A stretch of DNA of 51,584 bases from Streptomyces acidicola. Its GTDB lineage: Bacteria > Actinomycetota > Actinomycetes > Streptomycetales > Streptomycetaceae. Under the pieces are notes generated by a model. That model was not told the origin of the DNA. It searched no databases and saw only the letters and a program-made list of their open reading frames with translations. Within the stretch, counting starts at the first letter, position 1; each line of letters begins with the position of its first letter. This document shows positions 23,682-36,719 of the stretch, one piece after another. The stretch is taken from positions 1 to 51,584 of the forward strand of contig NZ_VMNX01000038.1 in assembly GCF_009377235.1 (NCBI RefSeq), in the 5' to 3' direction. Both the position numbers and the translations under genes were made by a program.

Positions 23682-24319
23682 TCCGCGTGCTCGTCGCCGA
23701 GGACCAGTCCGCCGTACGTGCCGGGCTCGTGCTCATCCTGCGCAGCGCGTCCGACATCGAGGTGGTCGGCGAGGCCGCCGACGGCGAGCGTGCGGTGGCG
23801 CTGGCCCGTGAACTCCGGCCGGATCTGGTGCTGATGGACGTGCAGATGCCGCGCCTGGACGGGGTGTCCGCGACCCGGCAGGTCGTCGCGGAGGGGCTGG
23901 CCGACGTGCTCGTGCTGACCACCTTCGACCTCGACGAGTACGTGTTCGGGGCACTGCGGGCCGGGGCGTCCGGGTTCCTGCTCAAGAACACGGAGGCGAG
24001 GGACCTGCTGGAGGCGGTCCGGGCGGTGGGCCGGGGTGAGGGGTTGATCGCCCCGGCGGTCACCCGGCGCCTGATCGCCGAGTTCGCCGCCAAGCCGGTA
24101 CGGGAGCCCGCGGCCGATCCGTCCGTCCTGGACACGCTCACCCGCCGCGAACGCGAGGTCCTCTCCTGCCTGGGGGAGGGGCTGTCGAACGCCGAGGCTG
24201 CGGTGCGGCTCGGCATGGCGGAAGCCACCGTGAAAACCCATGTCAGCCGACTGCTCGGGAAGCTGAATCTGCGCAGCCGGGTGCAAGCGGCCGTACTGGC
24301 ACAGGAGTTGGGCGTTTAG
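23678..24319 (+). CDS. chiR: NarL-family response regulator, ChiR-like
   Basis: A 213-aa regulator. The receiver domain (about 1-120) has the phospho-acceptor Asp54 in LVLMDVQMPRLDG and the conserved Lys in FLLKNTEARDLLEAV. The C-terminal LuxR-type helix-turn-helix is LTRREREVLSCLGEGLSNAE followed by VKTHVSRLLGKLNLRSR. It is translationally coupled to the kinase. The chiC promoter with its direct repeats begins 28 bp after the stop, so ChiR is the obvious candidate activator acting there. Confidence 0.85.
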   Translation: MIRVLVAEDQSAVRAGLVLILRSASDIEVVGEAADGERAVALARELRPDLVLMDVQMPRLDGVSATRQVVAEGLADVLVLTTFDLDEYVFGALRAGASGFLLKNTEARDLLEAVRAVGRGEGLIAPAVTRRLIAEFAAKPVREPAADPSVLDTLTRREREVLSCLGEGLSNAEAAVRLGMAEATVKTHVSRLLGKLNLRSRVQAAVLAQELGV

Positions 24320-24346
24320 GGCCCAGAGGCACATCGAGCGGCATAC

Positions 24347-24390
24347 TGGTCCAGACCTCTTGACCGCTGGTCCAGACCTTTCTATTCTCA
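24347..24390 (+). promoter_or_regulatory. chiC promoter with 12-bp direct repeats
   Basis: Two perfect copies of TGGTCCAGACCT (24347-24358 and 24368-24379) are spaced 21 bp apart start to start, i.e. on the same helix face. They overlap a -35-like TTGACC (24360-24365), and a TATTCT -10 lies at 24383-24388 with a 17-bp spacer. This arrangement is the classical Streptomyces chitinase promoter, in which the repeats mediate chitin induction and glucose repression. TGGTCCAGACC also resembles the DasR (dre) half-palindrome. Confidence 0.88.
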
Positions 24391-24552
24391 CCGCACTGCG
24401 CCACGTCATGCACATGTCCGAAACACCCCACACCCCACACCCCAAGGGGCGCGACGTGACGAGACCGCGAGTGCGCTGAGGCCCGAAGGGTCGAGCGCGG
24501 TCGCGGTCCCGGCACCGGCTCGGCGCCCCGCCCAAAGGACAAGGAGGCGCGC

Positions 24553-26379
<1,827 letters not shown>

Positions 26380-26407
26380 TGACCGTAAGAACTACGCGAC
26401 ATTGACG

Positions 26408-26432
26408 CTCCCCCAGACTTCGTCCGGGGGGA
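26408..26432. terminator. Small hairpin after chiC
   Basis: TCCCCCAGAC-TTC-GTCCGGGGGGA forms a GC-rich stem about 30 nt after the chiC stop. It belongs to a hairpin type frequent between Streptomyces genes, and a related one occurs at 27040-27067. Confidence 0.6.
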
Positions 26433-26440
26433 CCCCCACC

Positions 26441-26477
26441 CAGCGAGTGAATGTGGCTACGCCACATTCACTCGCTG
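26441..26477. terminator. Perfect 17-bp hairpin shared by convergent chiC and DUF2550 gene
   Basis: CAGCGAGTGAATGTGGC (26441-26457), loop TAC, then the exact complement (26461-26477). The last codons and the TAG stop (26457-26459) of the minus-strand DUF2550 gene lie within the stem. It probably terminates both converging transcripts. Confidence 0.85.
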
Positions 26478-26912
26478 TCCGGGCGGAGCCGCTTCCAGCC
26501 AAGCGAGGAAACCGGTCAGCGCGTCCTCGCTCATCGCCAGCTCGAGCCTGGCCCCCCGGTGAAGGCAGGCGAGGATCACGGCGTCGGAGAGCAGAGCGAG
26601 TTCCTCCTCGCCCTCGGGGGTGCGGCGCCCGGCCACCTCGATCGCCGAGCGCTCCAGCATGCGGCGCGGGCGCGGGGAGTACGAGAAGACACGGAACCAC
26701 TCGATGCGGTCGCCGTTGTAGCGGGCGATGCCGTAGCCCCAGCCCTTGCCGTTCTCCTCGCCCTTCTCGGGTTTCTCCGGAGCGTCCCACCGCAGGCTGC
26801 AGTCGAAGGTGCCGCCGGAGCGCTGGATCAGCCGTCGCCTCAGACCGAAGACGAACAGCCCCACCACCACGATCGCGACCACCAGCCCGCACACAGTCAG
26901 AGCGAGGACCAT
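26457..26912 (-). CDS. DUF2550-family membrane protein
   Basis: A 151-aa protein with one N-terminal membrane segment (VLALTVCGLVVAIVVVGLFVF) followed by RRRLIQRSGGTFDCSLRW and a cytoplasmic domain that resembles a PH-like or nucleotide-free adaptor fold. The family is recognised by these motifs and by its place immediately downstream of atpC, a synteny also seen in mycobacteria. ATG 26912 is preferred because GGAGG is about 9 nt upstream; GTG 26918 is the alternative. Whether it contributes to ATP synthase function is unknown. Confidence 0.85.
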   Translation of the reverse strand: MVLALTVCGLVVAIVVVGLFVFGLRRRLIQRSGGTFDCSLRWDAPEKPEKGEENGKGWGYGIARYNGDRIEWFRVFSYSPRPRRMLERSAIEVAGRRTPEGEEELALLSDAVILACLHRGARLELAMSEDALTGFLAWLEAAPPGQRVNVA

Positions 26913-26968
26913 CGGCACCGACCTCCTCGTCTCCTAGGTAACGGAACGGAAAAAACTCCCACATTCGC

Positions 26969-27021
26969 CTCAGCCGCGGCTGGGTCCGGATTGGATGAAT
27001 CCGGTCCCAGCCGCGGCTGAG
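26969..27021. repeat. 24-bp near-perfect inverted repeat between atpC and the DUF2550 gene
   Basis: The arms 26969-26992 and 26998-27021 are complementary over 24 bp with a single T:T mismatch and a 5-nt loop (GGATG). The stem begins CTCAGCCGCGGCTGGG. It is far stronger than a typical terminator. It lies upstream of the DUF2550 start (minus strand) and downstream of the atpC hairpin. Confidence 0.8.
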
Positions 27022-27039
27022 GTACAGCATCACATGACA

Positions 27040-27067
27040 CTCCCCCAGAACCTTAAAGGTCTGGGAG
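27040..27067 (-). terminator. Hairpin just after atpC
   Basis: CTCCCCCAGAACCTT and AAGGTCTGGGAG pair with one bulged A, ending about 11 nt beyond the atpC stop. It likely terminates or attenuates the ATP synthase transcript before the DUF2550 gene. Confidence 0.65.
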
Positions 27068-27078
27068 GTGCCCCCAGA

Positions 27079-27453
27079 TCAGCGCGCGCCCACCGCACGC
27101 AGTCGGACGTCCGCGCGGCGCTCGGCGGAGGTGTCGCCCTCCGCCTTCGCGCGCTCGAGCTCCCGCTCCACGTGCTGGACGTCGATCTCGTCCGACAGCT
27201 CGGCGATCTCGGCCAGCAGCGACAGCTTGTTGTCCGCGTACGAGATGAAACCGCCGTGCACAGCGGCGACGACCGTTCCACCATCACTCGTACGGATGGT
27301 CACCGGGCCCGACTCCAGCACACCGAGCAGCGGCTGGTGACCGGGCATGACGCCGATGTCGCCGGACGTGGTGCGCGCGACGACCAGGGTGGCCTCGCCG
27401 GACCAGACCTCTCGGTCGGCCGCGACCATCGCGACGTGCAGCTCAGCAGCCAA
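27079..27453 (-). CDS. atpC: ATP synthase epsilon subunit
   Basis: The 124-aa F1 epsilon subunit, with the beta-sandwich domain (LAAELHVAMVAADREVWSGE, GDIGVMPGHQPLLGVLESG) and a short two-helix C-terminus. It forms part of the central stalk and regulates ATPase activity. The TTG start at 27453 is chosen because GAGGAG lies 5-6 nt upstream and because the residue order matches other Streptomyces AtpC. Last gene of the atp operon, downstream of atpD. Confidence 0.95.
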   Translation of the reverse strand: MAAELHVAMVAADREVWSGEATLVVARTTSGDIGVMPGHQPLLGVLESGPVTIRTSDGGTVVAAVHGGFISYADNKLSLLAEIAELSDEIDVQHVERELERAKAEGDTSAERRADVRLRAVGAR

Positions 27454-27595
27454 GGTGGCTCCTCGGGTCACCACCCGGCGGTTCTGCCGGGTGTTGGGTC
27501 AATTCTAGATGGCGTACGGAGGGGGACGGGACGCACCCCATGAGGTACGGTCCGTCCCCCTCACGCACAGAGGTACTGCTCGTCGGAGCCCGGCG

Positions 27596-29949
<2,354 letters not shown>

Positions 29950-29969
29950 GAGTCAGGTCCTTCCTTACG

Positions 29970-31559
29970 TCACTTGGCGGCGGCCGGGGCGTCCTCGCCG
30001 AGCAGCTTGCCGTCCGAGGTCTCGAACTGCTTCTTGAACTCGACGATCGCGTCGCCGACAGCGGTGAGGGTGTCGTCCGACATCTTGCCGCCCTCCTTGA
30101 TGGAGGTCATGAGCCCCTGCTCCTTGCGGTGCAGGAACTCCAGCAGCTCCTTCTCGAAGCGGCGGATGTCGGCGACCGGCACCTCGTCCATCTTGCCGGT
30201 GGTGCCGGCCCAGACGGAGACGACCTGGTCCTCGGTGGCCATCGGCTCGTACTGGTTCTGCTTCAGCAGCTCGACCATGCGCTGACCGCGCTCCAGCTGC
30301 GCCTTGGACGCGGCGTCCAGGTCGGAACCGAAGGCGGCGAACGCCTCCAGCTCACGGAACTGGGCGAGGTCCACGCGCAGACGGCCGGAGACCTGCTTCA
30401 TCGCCTTGTGCTGGGCGGAACCACCGACTCGGGAGACGGAGATACCGACGTTCAGCGCGGGACGCTGACCGGCGTTGAAGAGGTCCGACTCCAGGAAGCA
30501 CTGGCCGTCGGTGATGGAGATGACGTTGGTCGGGATGAACGCCGAGACGTCGTTGGCCTTGGTCTCGACGATCGGCAGACCCGTCATCGAGCCCTTGCCC
30601 ATGTCGTCGGAGAGCTTCGCGCAGCGCTCCAGCAGCCGGGAGTGCAGGTAGAAGACGTCACCGGGGTAGGCCTCACGGCCCGGCGGGCGGCGCAGCAGCA
30701 GGGACACGGCGCGGTAGGCGTCGGCCTGCTTCGAGAGGTCGTCGAAGATGATGAGGACGTGCTTGCCCTCGTACATCCACTGCTGGCCGATGGCCGAACC
30801 GGTGTACGGCGCGAGGTACTTGAAGCCGGCCGGGTCGGACGCCGGGGCGGCGACGATGGTCGTGTACTCCAGCGCGCCGTTCTCCTCCAGCGCGCGGCGG
30901 ACCGACGCGATGGTCGAGCCCTTCTGGCCGACGGCGACGTAGATGCAGCGGACCTGCTTGTTCACGTCGCCCGAGCGCCAGTTGTCGCGCTGGTTGATGA
31001 TCGTGTCGACGGCCAGGGCGGTCTTGCCGGTCTGGCGGTCACCGATGATCAGCTGGCGCTGACCACGGCCGATCGGGGTCATCGCGTCGACGGCCTTGTA
31101 GCCGGTCTCCATCGGCTCGTGCACCGACTTGCGCTGCATGACCGTGGGGGCCTGCAGCTCCAGGGCGCGGCGGCCGGTGGTCTCGATCTCGCCGAGGCCG
31201 TCGATCGCGTTGCCGAGGGGGTCGACCACGCGGCCGAGGTAGCCGTCGCCGACCGGGACGGACAGCACCTCGCCGGTACGGGAGACCGGCTGCCCCTCCT
31301 CGATGCCGCTGAACTCACCGAGGACGATGGCGCCGATCTCGCGCTCTTCCAGGTTCAGCGCGAGGCCGAGGGTGCCGTCCTCGAACTTCAGCAGTTCGTT
31401 GGCCATGGCCGAGGGGAGACCCTCGACCTTCGCGATGCCGTCGCCGGCAAGGGTGACCGTACCGACCTCCTCGCGCGAGGCCGCGTCCGGCTTGTACGAC
31501 TGGACGAAGTTCTCCAGCGCGTCCCGGATCTCCTCCGGCCGGATCGTGAGCTCCGCCAT
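29970..31559 (-). CDS. atpA: ATP synthase alpha subunit
   Basis: The 529-aa F1 regulatory/structural subunit, with P-loop [26 protein letters not shown] and the signature [20 protein letters not shown] 31559 ([19 protein letters not shown]) agrees with other actinobacterial AtpA N-termini and follows AGGGA; a longer in-frame extension is not plausible. Confidence 0.97.
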   Translation of the reverse strand: MAELTIRPEEIRDALENFVQSYKPDAASREEVGTVTLAGDGIAKVEGLPSAMANELLKFEDGTLGLALNLEEREIGAIVLGEFSGIEEGQPVSRTGEVLSVPVGDGYLGRVVDPLGNAIDGLGEIETTGRRALELQAPTVMQRKSVHEPMETGYKAVDAMTPIGRGQRQLIIGDRQTGKTALAVDTIINQRDNWRSGDVNKQVRCIYVAVGQKGSTIASVRRALEENGALEYTTIVAAPASDPAGFKYLAPYTGSAIGQQWMYEGKHVLIIFDDLSKQADAYRAVSLLLRRPPGREAYPGDVFYLHSRLLERCAKLSDDMGKGSMTGLPIVETKANDVSAFIPTNVISITDGQCFLESDLFNAGQRPALNVGISVSRVGGSAQHKAMKQVSGRLRVDLAQFRELEAFAAFGSDLDAASKAQLERGQRMVELLKQNQYEPMATEDQVVSVWAGTTGKMDEVPVADIRRFEKELLEFLHRKEQGLMTSIKEGGKMSDDTLTAVGDAIVEFKKQFETSDGKLLGEDAPAAAK

Positions 31560-31691
31560 CTGGGTTCCCTGCTCTCCTTGTTGGGCCCGAAGTTTCACTT
31601 TGGGGGTCTGGGGGCGACCCCCAGGATTCTTCTGCACGGCCCAACCAGGGCCGTAATAAGTACGTACTGCTCTTGAGTTGCCGCGTTGCCG

Positions 31692-32507
31692 CTAGCTCGC
31701 CATGCGACGGCCGGCGTCATCCAGCCGGTCCGCGATGGAGCCGTTGATGACCTCGTCGCCGACCTGCACCCGGATTCCGCCGAGGACCTCGGGGTCCACG
31801 TCGATGTTGAGGTGCATCTGGCGGCCGTAGAGCTTCGCGAGGGCGGCGCCCAGGCGCTGCTTCTGCGGGTCGCTCAGCGGAACCGCGGAGGTGACGGTGG
31901 CCACCAGTCGGTCCCGGCGCTCGGCGGCGAGCTTGGACAGGGATTCGAGTCCCGCCTCCAGGCTACGTCCACGCGGAGCGGTCACCAGGCGCGTCACCAG
32001 ACGCTCGGTCGCCACGTTGGCGCGACCACCGAGCAGGCTGCGCAGCAGCTCGCTCTTGGCCTGGGCGTTCGCGGACCGGTTGGTCAGGGCGGCCCGCAGC
32101 TCGGTGCTCGAAGAGACGATCCGGCCGAACCGGAACAGCTCGTCCTCGACGTCGTCGAGCGCGCCCGCCTTCTGGGCCGCGGTGAGGTCGGCCGTGTCGG
32201 CCAGCTCCTCCAGCGCGTCCACCAGGTCACGCGACTGCGACCAGCGGGAGCGCACGGTGCCGGCCACCAGGTCGGACGTGGCGCCGCTGACCTGACCGCT
32301 GAAGATGCGTCCGGACAGGTCGGCCTTGGCGTCAGCGGCCTGCGCCGGGTCGGTGAGGACCCGACGCAAGCTGACCTCGCGGTCGAGCAGCGCGGTGACG
32401 GCGGCCAGCTCGTCGGCGAGCTGCGCCGCGTCCACGGACGTGGAGTCCGTCAGCGCGTCGAGACGCTCACGTGCGGCTGCCAGTGCCTCGCGGCTCGCTC
32501 CGTTCAT
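31692..32507 (-). CDS. atpH: ATP synthase delta subunit
   Basis: A 271-aa delta (OSCP-like) subunit of the peripheral stalk. It is longer than the roughly 180 aa of proteobacteria, as is usual in Streptomyces, with an extended N-terminal helical domain (ASREALAAARERLDALTD) and the conserved C-terminal VTSAVPLSDPQKQRLGAALA. Its ATG overlaps the atpF stop (ATGA, 32504-32507). Confidence 0.95.
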   Translation of the reverse strand: MNGASREALAAARERLDALTDSTSVDAAQLADELAAVTALLDREVSLRRVLTDPAQAADAKADLSGRIFSGQVSGATSDLVAGTVRSRWSQSRDLVDALEELADTADLTAAQKAGALDDVEDELFRFGRIVSSSTELRAALTNRSANAQAKSELLRSLLGGRANVATERLVTRLVTAPRGRSLEAGLESLSKLAAERRDRLVATVTSAVPLSDPQKQRLGAALAKLYGRQMHLNIDVDPEVLGGIRVQVGDEVINGSIADRLDDAGRRMAS

Positions 32508-33061
32508 CGCGCGGCCTCGGCCTTCGAAGCGGCGTCGTCCAGCCCGTCGAGGAAGCGGTCGATCACACGGCTCTGCCGGGCGTGGTCCTCAAGGGACTCG
32601 CCGACGAGCTTGCCGGCCAGTTCGGTGGCGAGCTTGCCGACGTCCTGGCGCAGCGCGGACGCGGCGGCCTTGCGGTCGGCCTCGATCTGGGAGTGGCCGG
32701 CGGCGATGATCTCCTCACGCTGCCGCTGGCCTTCCGCGCGCATCTCGGCGATGAGCTCGGCGCCCTGCTCCTGCGCCTCCTGGCGCAGACGCGCGGCCTC
32801 GTGCCGGGCCTCGGCGAGCTGAGCCTTGTACTGCTCAAGCACGCTCTGGGCCTCGACCTTCATGGCGTCGGCCTCTTCGATACCGCCCTCGATCGCCGCG
32901 CGGCGCTCTTCCAGAACCTTGTTGATGTTCGGGAGCAGCTTCTTCCAGAAGAAGAAGAACACGATGGCGAAGGCGATGGTGCCCACGAGCAGCTCAGGGC
33001 CGGGCGGGACAAGCGGGTTCTGCTTCTCCTCGGCCGCCAGCTGTACCAGGTTGGCGATCAC
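32504..33061 (-). CDS. atpF: ATP synthase b subunit
   Basis: A 185-aa Fo b subunit. One N-terminal membrane segment (ELLVGTIAFAIVFFFFW) is followed by KKLLPNINKVLEERRAAIEGG and a long Ala/Glu-rich helix forming the peripheral stalk that holds the F1 head. Coupled to atpH through an ATGA overlap. Confidence 0.96.
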   Translation of the reverse strand: MIANLVQLAAEEKQNPLVPPGPELLVGTIAFAIVFFFFWKKLLPNINKVLEERRAAIEGGIEEADAMKVEAQSVLEQYKAQLAEARHEAARLRQEAQEQGAELIAEMRAEGQRQREEIIAAGHSQIEADRKAAASALRQDVGKLATELAGKLVGESLEDHARQSRVIDRFLDGLDDAASKAEAAR

Positions 33062-33091
33062 ATCAGTGCCTTCCGTTGAAAGGTTCGCTCA

Positions 33092-33346
<255 letters not shown>

Positions 33347-33397
33347 TTACGGACCGGTGGGAGTTGGCCACCGGACGATCAGGGGTGGGTGGGGTGC

Positions 33398-34216
33398 TCA
33401 GTGGTGCTCGGCGAGAGCGCCCTGAATGTACGAGCAGGCGAGGAGCACGAAGACGTACGCCTGGACGGCCTGCACGAAAAGCTCGAAGACGATCATGACC
33501 ATGGTCATGATGAAGGAGACACCGGCGGCCGGGATCAGCCAGCTGTTCAGCAGGTACCAGGAGGCGACCGTGAACATCACCAGCATCAGGTGACCGGCGA
33601 ACATGTTCGCGAAGAGCCGGACCGCGTGCGTGAAGGGGCGGACCAGCAGGTTCGAGAAGAACTCGATGAACATCACGAGCGGGAGAACCCCGCCGAGTTC
33701 CTTGTCGTAGCCGGTGACGTTCTTGAAGAAGCCGACGAAACCGTGCCGCTTGAAGGTCACCGAGACCCACACCACATACACGATGCCGGCCAGCACAAAC
33801 GGGTACGCGATGATCGAGGACACCGGGAACTGGGCCAGCGGGATCACGGACCAGATGTTCATGATCCAGATGAAGAAGAACAGCGAGACCATCAGAGGGA
33901 CGAACTTCTCGCCCTCCTTCTTGCCGAGGGTCTCGTAGACGATGCCGCGGCGTACGAAGTCGTAGCCGGCCTCGCCGATCATCTGGAGCTTGCCCGGCAC
34001 CACCTTCGCCTTGCCGAAGGCGAGCGTGAAGAAGGTGACGACCAAGAGGGTGGTGATGAGCGCGAGCAGCATCACCTTGTTGAATTCGAAGCCGCCGACC
34101 GTGGCGATCGGCTTGAAGAGGAACGAGTGCAGGCCCGGAGCCGGGAAGCCGCAGCCGTTGTCGGACATGACCCGACAGCTCCAGTCAAAGGCGAGCTGGG
34201 TCTGGTCAGCACTCAC
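33398..34216 (-). CDS. atpB: ATP synthase a subunit
   Basis: A 272-aa Fo a subunit with several membrane helices. The essential Arg lies in RPFTHAVRLFANMFAGH, and the last helix contains FELFVQAVQAYVFVLLACSY. It provides the proton half-channels next to the c-ring. GTG 34216 (VSADQTQ) is preferred, with AAGGAG 6 nt upstream and a matching family N-terminus; an in-frame start at 34252 is less likely. Confidence 0.95.
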   Translation of the reverse strand: MSADQTQLAFDWSCRVMSDNGCGFPAPGLHSFLFKPIATVGGFEFNKVMLLALITTLLVVTFFTLAFGKAKVVPGKLQMIGEAGYDFVRRGIVYETLGKKEGEKFVPLMVSLFFFIWIMNIWSVIPLAQFPVSSIIAYPFVLAGIVYVVWVSVTFKRHGFVGFFKNVTGYDKELGGVLPLVMFIEFFSNLLVRPFTHAVRLFANMFAGHLMLVMFTVASWYLLNSWLIPAAGVSFIMTMVMIVFELFVQAVQAYVFVLLACSYIQGALAEHH

Positions 34217-34441
34217 CGCGGACTCCTTCGACGTGACGCATGGGTACGGCAACCTCGTTGTGTCGGCGCGGCGCGCAGCCGCGGATCGGCACCGGACTGG
34301 TGTTACGGATGTGGGGGCGGCTGGAGGGCATCAAGCCTCGCGATTGAGCAGGCGTCAGCTCAGATGCCCGCGCCCGCGATGCCGCAGTTGGCACCGGACG
34401 ATAGCAGGACTTCGCACACACACTTATACCGGCCCTACCTC

Positions 34442-34879
34442 TCACGACGAGTGCCCCGATTTTTCGGGCTTGCTGCCCGCGGAGGAATCGGGTTCGACGT
34501 AGAGGATCTTGGCCTTCATATGAGCCCGCGTCTGGGCGGCGATCCACACGAGGGTGGTGCCGATGAGCGTGAACGCGAAGGCCCTGGGGTGGAACAGCGT
34601 GGTGTTCTTGAACACCGACAGGAAAATGAACAGCAGCAGGATCTGGGCCGCGTAGAGCATCAGACCCATCATCTGGAACAGCTGCGGAAGCGATTTGGCA
34701 GTGCGCTGCAGAACGTAGAGCCCGATTCCCATGAAGAGCATCGTGAGCACCGCCGCCACGACGGACCCGATCGCACCCTTGCCGCCGACGACCACACCGC
34801 TGACGACGGCAGCGATCGCGCCCGCGGCAGCCGTGGGTACGGCGGCCTGCAGCAGGATCCGGACGTCATTGGACGGCAT
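34442..34879 (-). CDS. atpI: ATP synthase I protein
   Basis: A 145-aa membrane protein with four hydrophobic segments, first gene of the atp operon. AtpI-type proteins assist c-ring assembly or Mg2+ supply and are not catalytic. The ATG at 34879 (MPSNDVRILLQAAVP) has GAGCGGAG upstream. A 225-bp gap separates it from atpB. Confidence 0.88.
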   Translation of the reverse strand: MPSNDVRILLQAAVPTAAAGAIAAVVSGVVVGGKGAIGSVVAAVLTMLFMGIGLYVLQRTAKSLPQLFQMMGLMLYAAQILLLFIFLSVFKNTTLFHPRAFAFTLIGTTLVWIAAQTRAHMKAKILYVEPDSSAGSKPEKSGHSS

Positions 34880-35003
34880 GGCGGCAACTCCGCTCAGTAA
34901 AGGGGGGCAGGTGTCGTCATGGACGAGCGTAGTCCCGGGGTGAGAGGGAGAATCCCCCGCCTGGGACCGTCGCACTGCGGTCCCGCGGCTCTGTCCCCGG
35001 TTC

Positions 35004-35021
35004 TCGTGAACCGTATCACAA
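35004..35021. promoter_or_regulatory. Rex-like operator upstream of the ATP synthase operon
   Basis: TCGTGAACCGTATCACAA is an 18-bp inverted repeat that matches the Rex operator consensus (TTGTGAA-4-TTCACAA) at 12 of 14 arm positions. It lies about 125-142 bp before the atpI start. Rex senses the NADH/NAD ratio and represses respiratory genes in Streptomyces. Site assignment is by consensus only. Confidence 0.6.
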
Positions 35022-35100
35022 ACTATTTGATGAGGTCTTTACCTGGCGGGTGTGCCAGCTGTCACACGTGAGAGTGAAGCTGCGCGTCTGTGCAAAAACC

Positions 35101-35136
35101 GCGCCCTCTTGTCTGGTATTAGGGCGCTTTGCGCCC
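35101..35136 (-). terminator. Alternative hairpins between the WecA-like gene and atpI
   Basis: AGGGCGC at 35121-35127 can pair either with GCGCCCT at 35101-35107 or, as GGGCGC, with GCGCCC at 35131-35136 across a TTT loop. The second is a compact terminator-like hairpin for the minus-strand WecA-like transcript ending at 35178. Confidence 0.55.
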
Positions 35137-35177
35137 CGGACGTCGAGTCAAGAGTTAGTCAGATTCTTACCTTCGCG

Positions 35178-36533
35178 TCAGCGCGAGGTTTGGGCCTTAC
35201 CTCGGTCCAGCAGACGCGAACGAGCGCCGAGGGCGGTGGCACCGTTGACGCCGGAGACGCCCACGGCCACCGGAGTGCGCTGGTCGGCCGACTCCGCGGA
35301 GTCCGCGGCCGCGCCGTACGCGGCACTCGACGCGGCCGGTGCCACGGCCACGGCCTCCTCAGGGCGCCGGCGGCGGTACCGCGGAGGCACGAAGGCCTCG
35401 GCCCAGCGCGGGGCGCGCGGCGTGAAGCGGGGCAGCAGGAGCAGCACCAGCCCGACGAAGCTCAGCGCGACCACGCCGAGGACGATCCACATCGAGGCCG
35501 AGTTCACCGAGTACGCCAGCGCACCGAAGGCGATCAGCGCGGACCAGAAGTACATGATCAGCACGGCCCGGCTGTGCGAGTGGCCGATCTCCAGGAGGCG
35601 GTGGTGCAGGTGGCCGCGGTCGGCGGCGAACGGGGACTGGCCGCGCCAGGTGCGCCGCACGATCGCCAGCACCAGGTCGGCGGCGGGGATCGCGATGATC
35701 GTCAGGGGCAGCAGCAGCGGGATGTAGACGGGGACCGTCTGGTGGACCGTCTCGCGCTCCGAACCCGAGAACAGGTTCATGGCGTCGGGGTCGATCTGCC
35801 CCGTGACGGAGATGGCGCCCGCGGCCAGGACGAGCCCGATGAGCATGGAACCGGAGTCGCCCATGAAGATCCGCGCGGGATGCATGTTGTGCGGGAGGAA
35901 GCCCAGACACATGCCCATGAGGATGGCCGCGAAGAGGGTGGCCGGGGCGGCGGCCTCGATGCCGTAGCTGTACCAGATGCGGTACGCGTACATGAAGAAC
36001 GCCGCGGACGCGATGCACACCATGCCCGCGGCGAGCCCGTCGAGGCCGTCCACGAAGTTCACGGCGTTGATGGTGATGACGACGAGGGCGACCGTGAGCA
36101 GAGTGCTCTGCCACTGGGTCAGTGCGACGTTGCCGACGCCGGGGATGGGCAGCCACAGGATCGTCAGACCCTGCATGACCATGACGCCCGCGGCGATCAT
36201 CTGGCCGCCCAGCTTGATCAGCGCGTCGATCTCGAACTTGTCGTCCAGGACACCGATGAGCCAGATCAGCGCGGCACCGGAGAGCAGGGCGCGCGGTTCG
36301 TTCGAGTTCTCGAAGACCTCGCTGAGGTTGGTCAGGTGGTCGGCGACCAGCAGGCCCGCGCACAGCCCGAAGAACATGGCGATACCGCCGAGCCGGGGCG
36401 TGGGTTCTCGGTGGACGTCGCGCGCACGGATCTCCGGCATGGCACCCGCCACGATCGCGAACTTCCGCACCGGCCCTGTCAGCAGGTACGTCACCGCGGC
36501 CGTGATGCAGAGTGTCAGCAGGTATTCACGCAC
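35178..36533 (-). CDS. Undecaprenyl-phosphate sugar-1-phosphate transferase, WecA/TagO-like
   Basis: A 451-aa polytopic membrane protein (about 10-11 segments) of the MraY/WecA family. Motifs: REPTPRLGGIAMF, LIGVLDDKFEI (catalytic Asp pair), NAVNFVDGLDGLAAG, MGDSGSMLIG and the HLHHRLLEIGHS cytoplasmic loop. It transfers a UDP-activated amino sugar phosphate to undecaprenyl phosphate, starting teichoic-acid or related glycopolymer synthesis. The last 70 residues are a low-complexity Ala/Ser tail. The GTG at 36533 follows GGGGAAG. The LCP protein at 42095-43234 could act later in the same glycopolymer pathway. Confidence 0.9.
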   Translation of the reverse strand: MREYLLTLCITAAVTYLLTGPVRKFAIVAGAMPEIRARDVHREPTPRLGGIAMFFGLCAGLLVADHLTNLSEVFENSNEPRALLSGAALIWLIGVLDDKFEIDALIKLGGQMIAAGVMVMQGLTILWLPIPGVGNVALTQWQSTLLTVALVVITINAVNFVDGLDGLAAGMVCIASAAFFMYAYRIWYSYGIEAAAPATLFAAILMGMCLGFLPHNMHPARIFMGDSGSMLIGLVLAAGAISVTGQIDPDAMNLFSGSERETVHQTVPVYIPLLLPLTIIAIPAADLVLAIVRRTWRGQSPFAADRGHLHHRLLEIGHSHSRAVLIMYFWSALIAFGALAYSVNSASMWIVLGVVALSFVGLVLLLLPRFTPRAPRWAEAFVPPRYRRRRPEEAVAVAPAASSAAYGAAADSAESADQRTPVAVGVSGVNGATALGARSRLLDRGKAQTSR

Positions 36534-36719
36534 AGGCTTCCCCACAGGTCTCGCTGGCCATGTCAGCCCCACACCCTAGCGACGCACGCATATGGTTGGG
36601 GACTTCCGGGTAGCGACGATGGTTGCACGTGTGGCTGTCCACGGTGGTGCGCCTACCCCACCTCGGCCGGTATACGAGGGGGACCTTTCAGGACATACCG
36701 ACCCCTGTCGTGCGCATTC

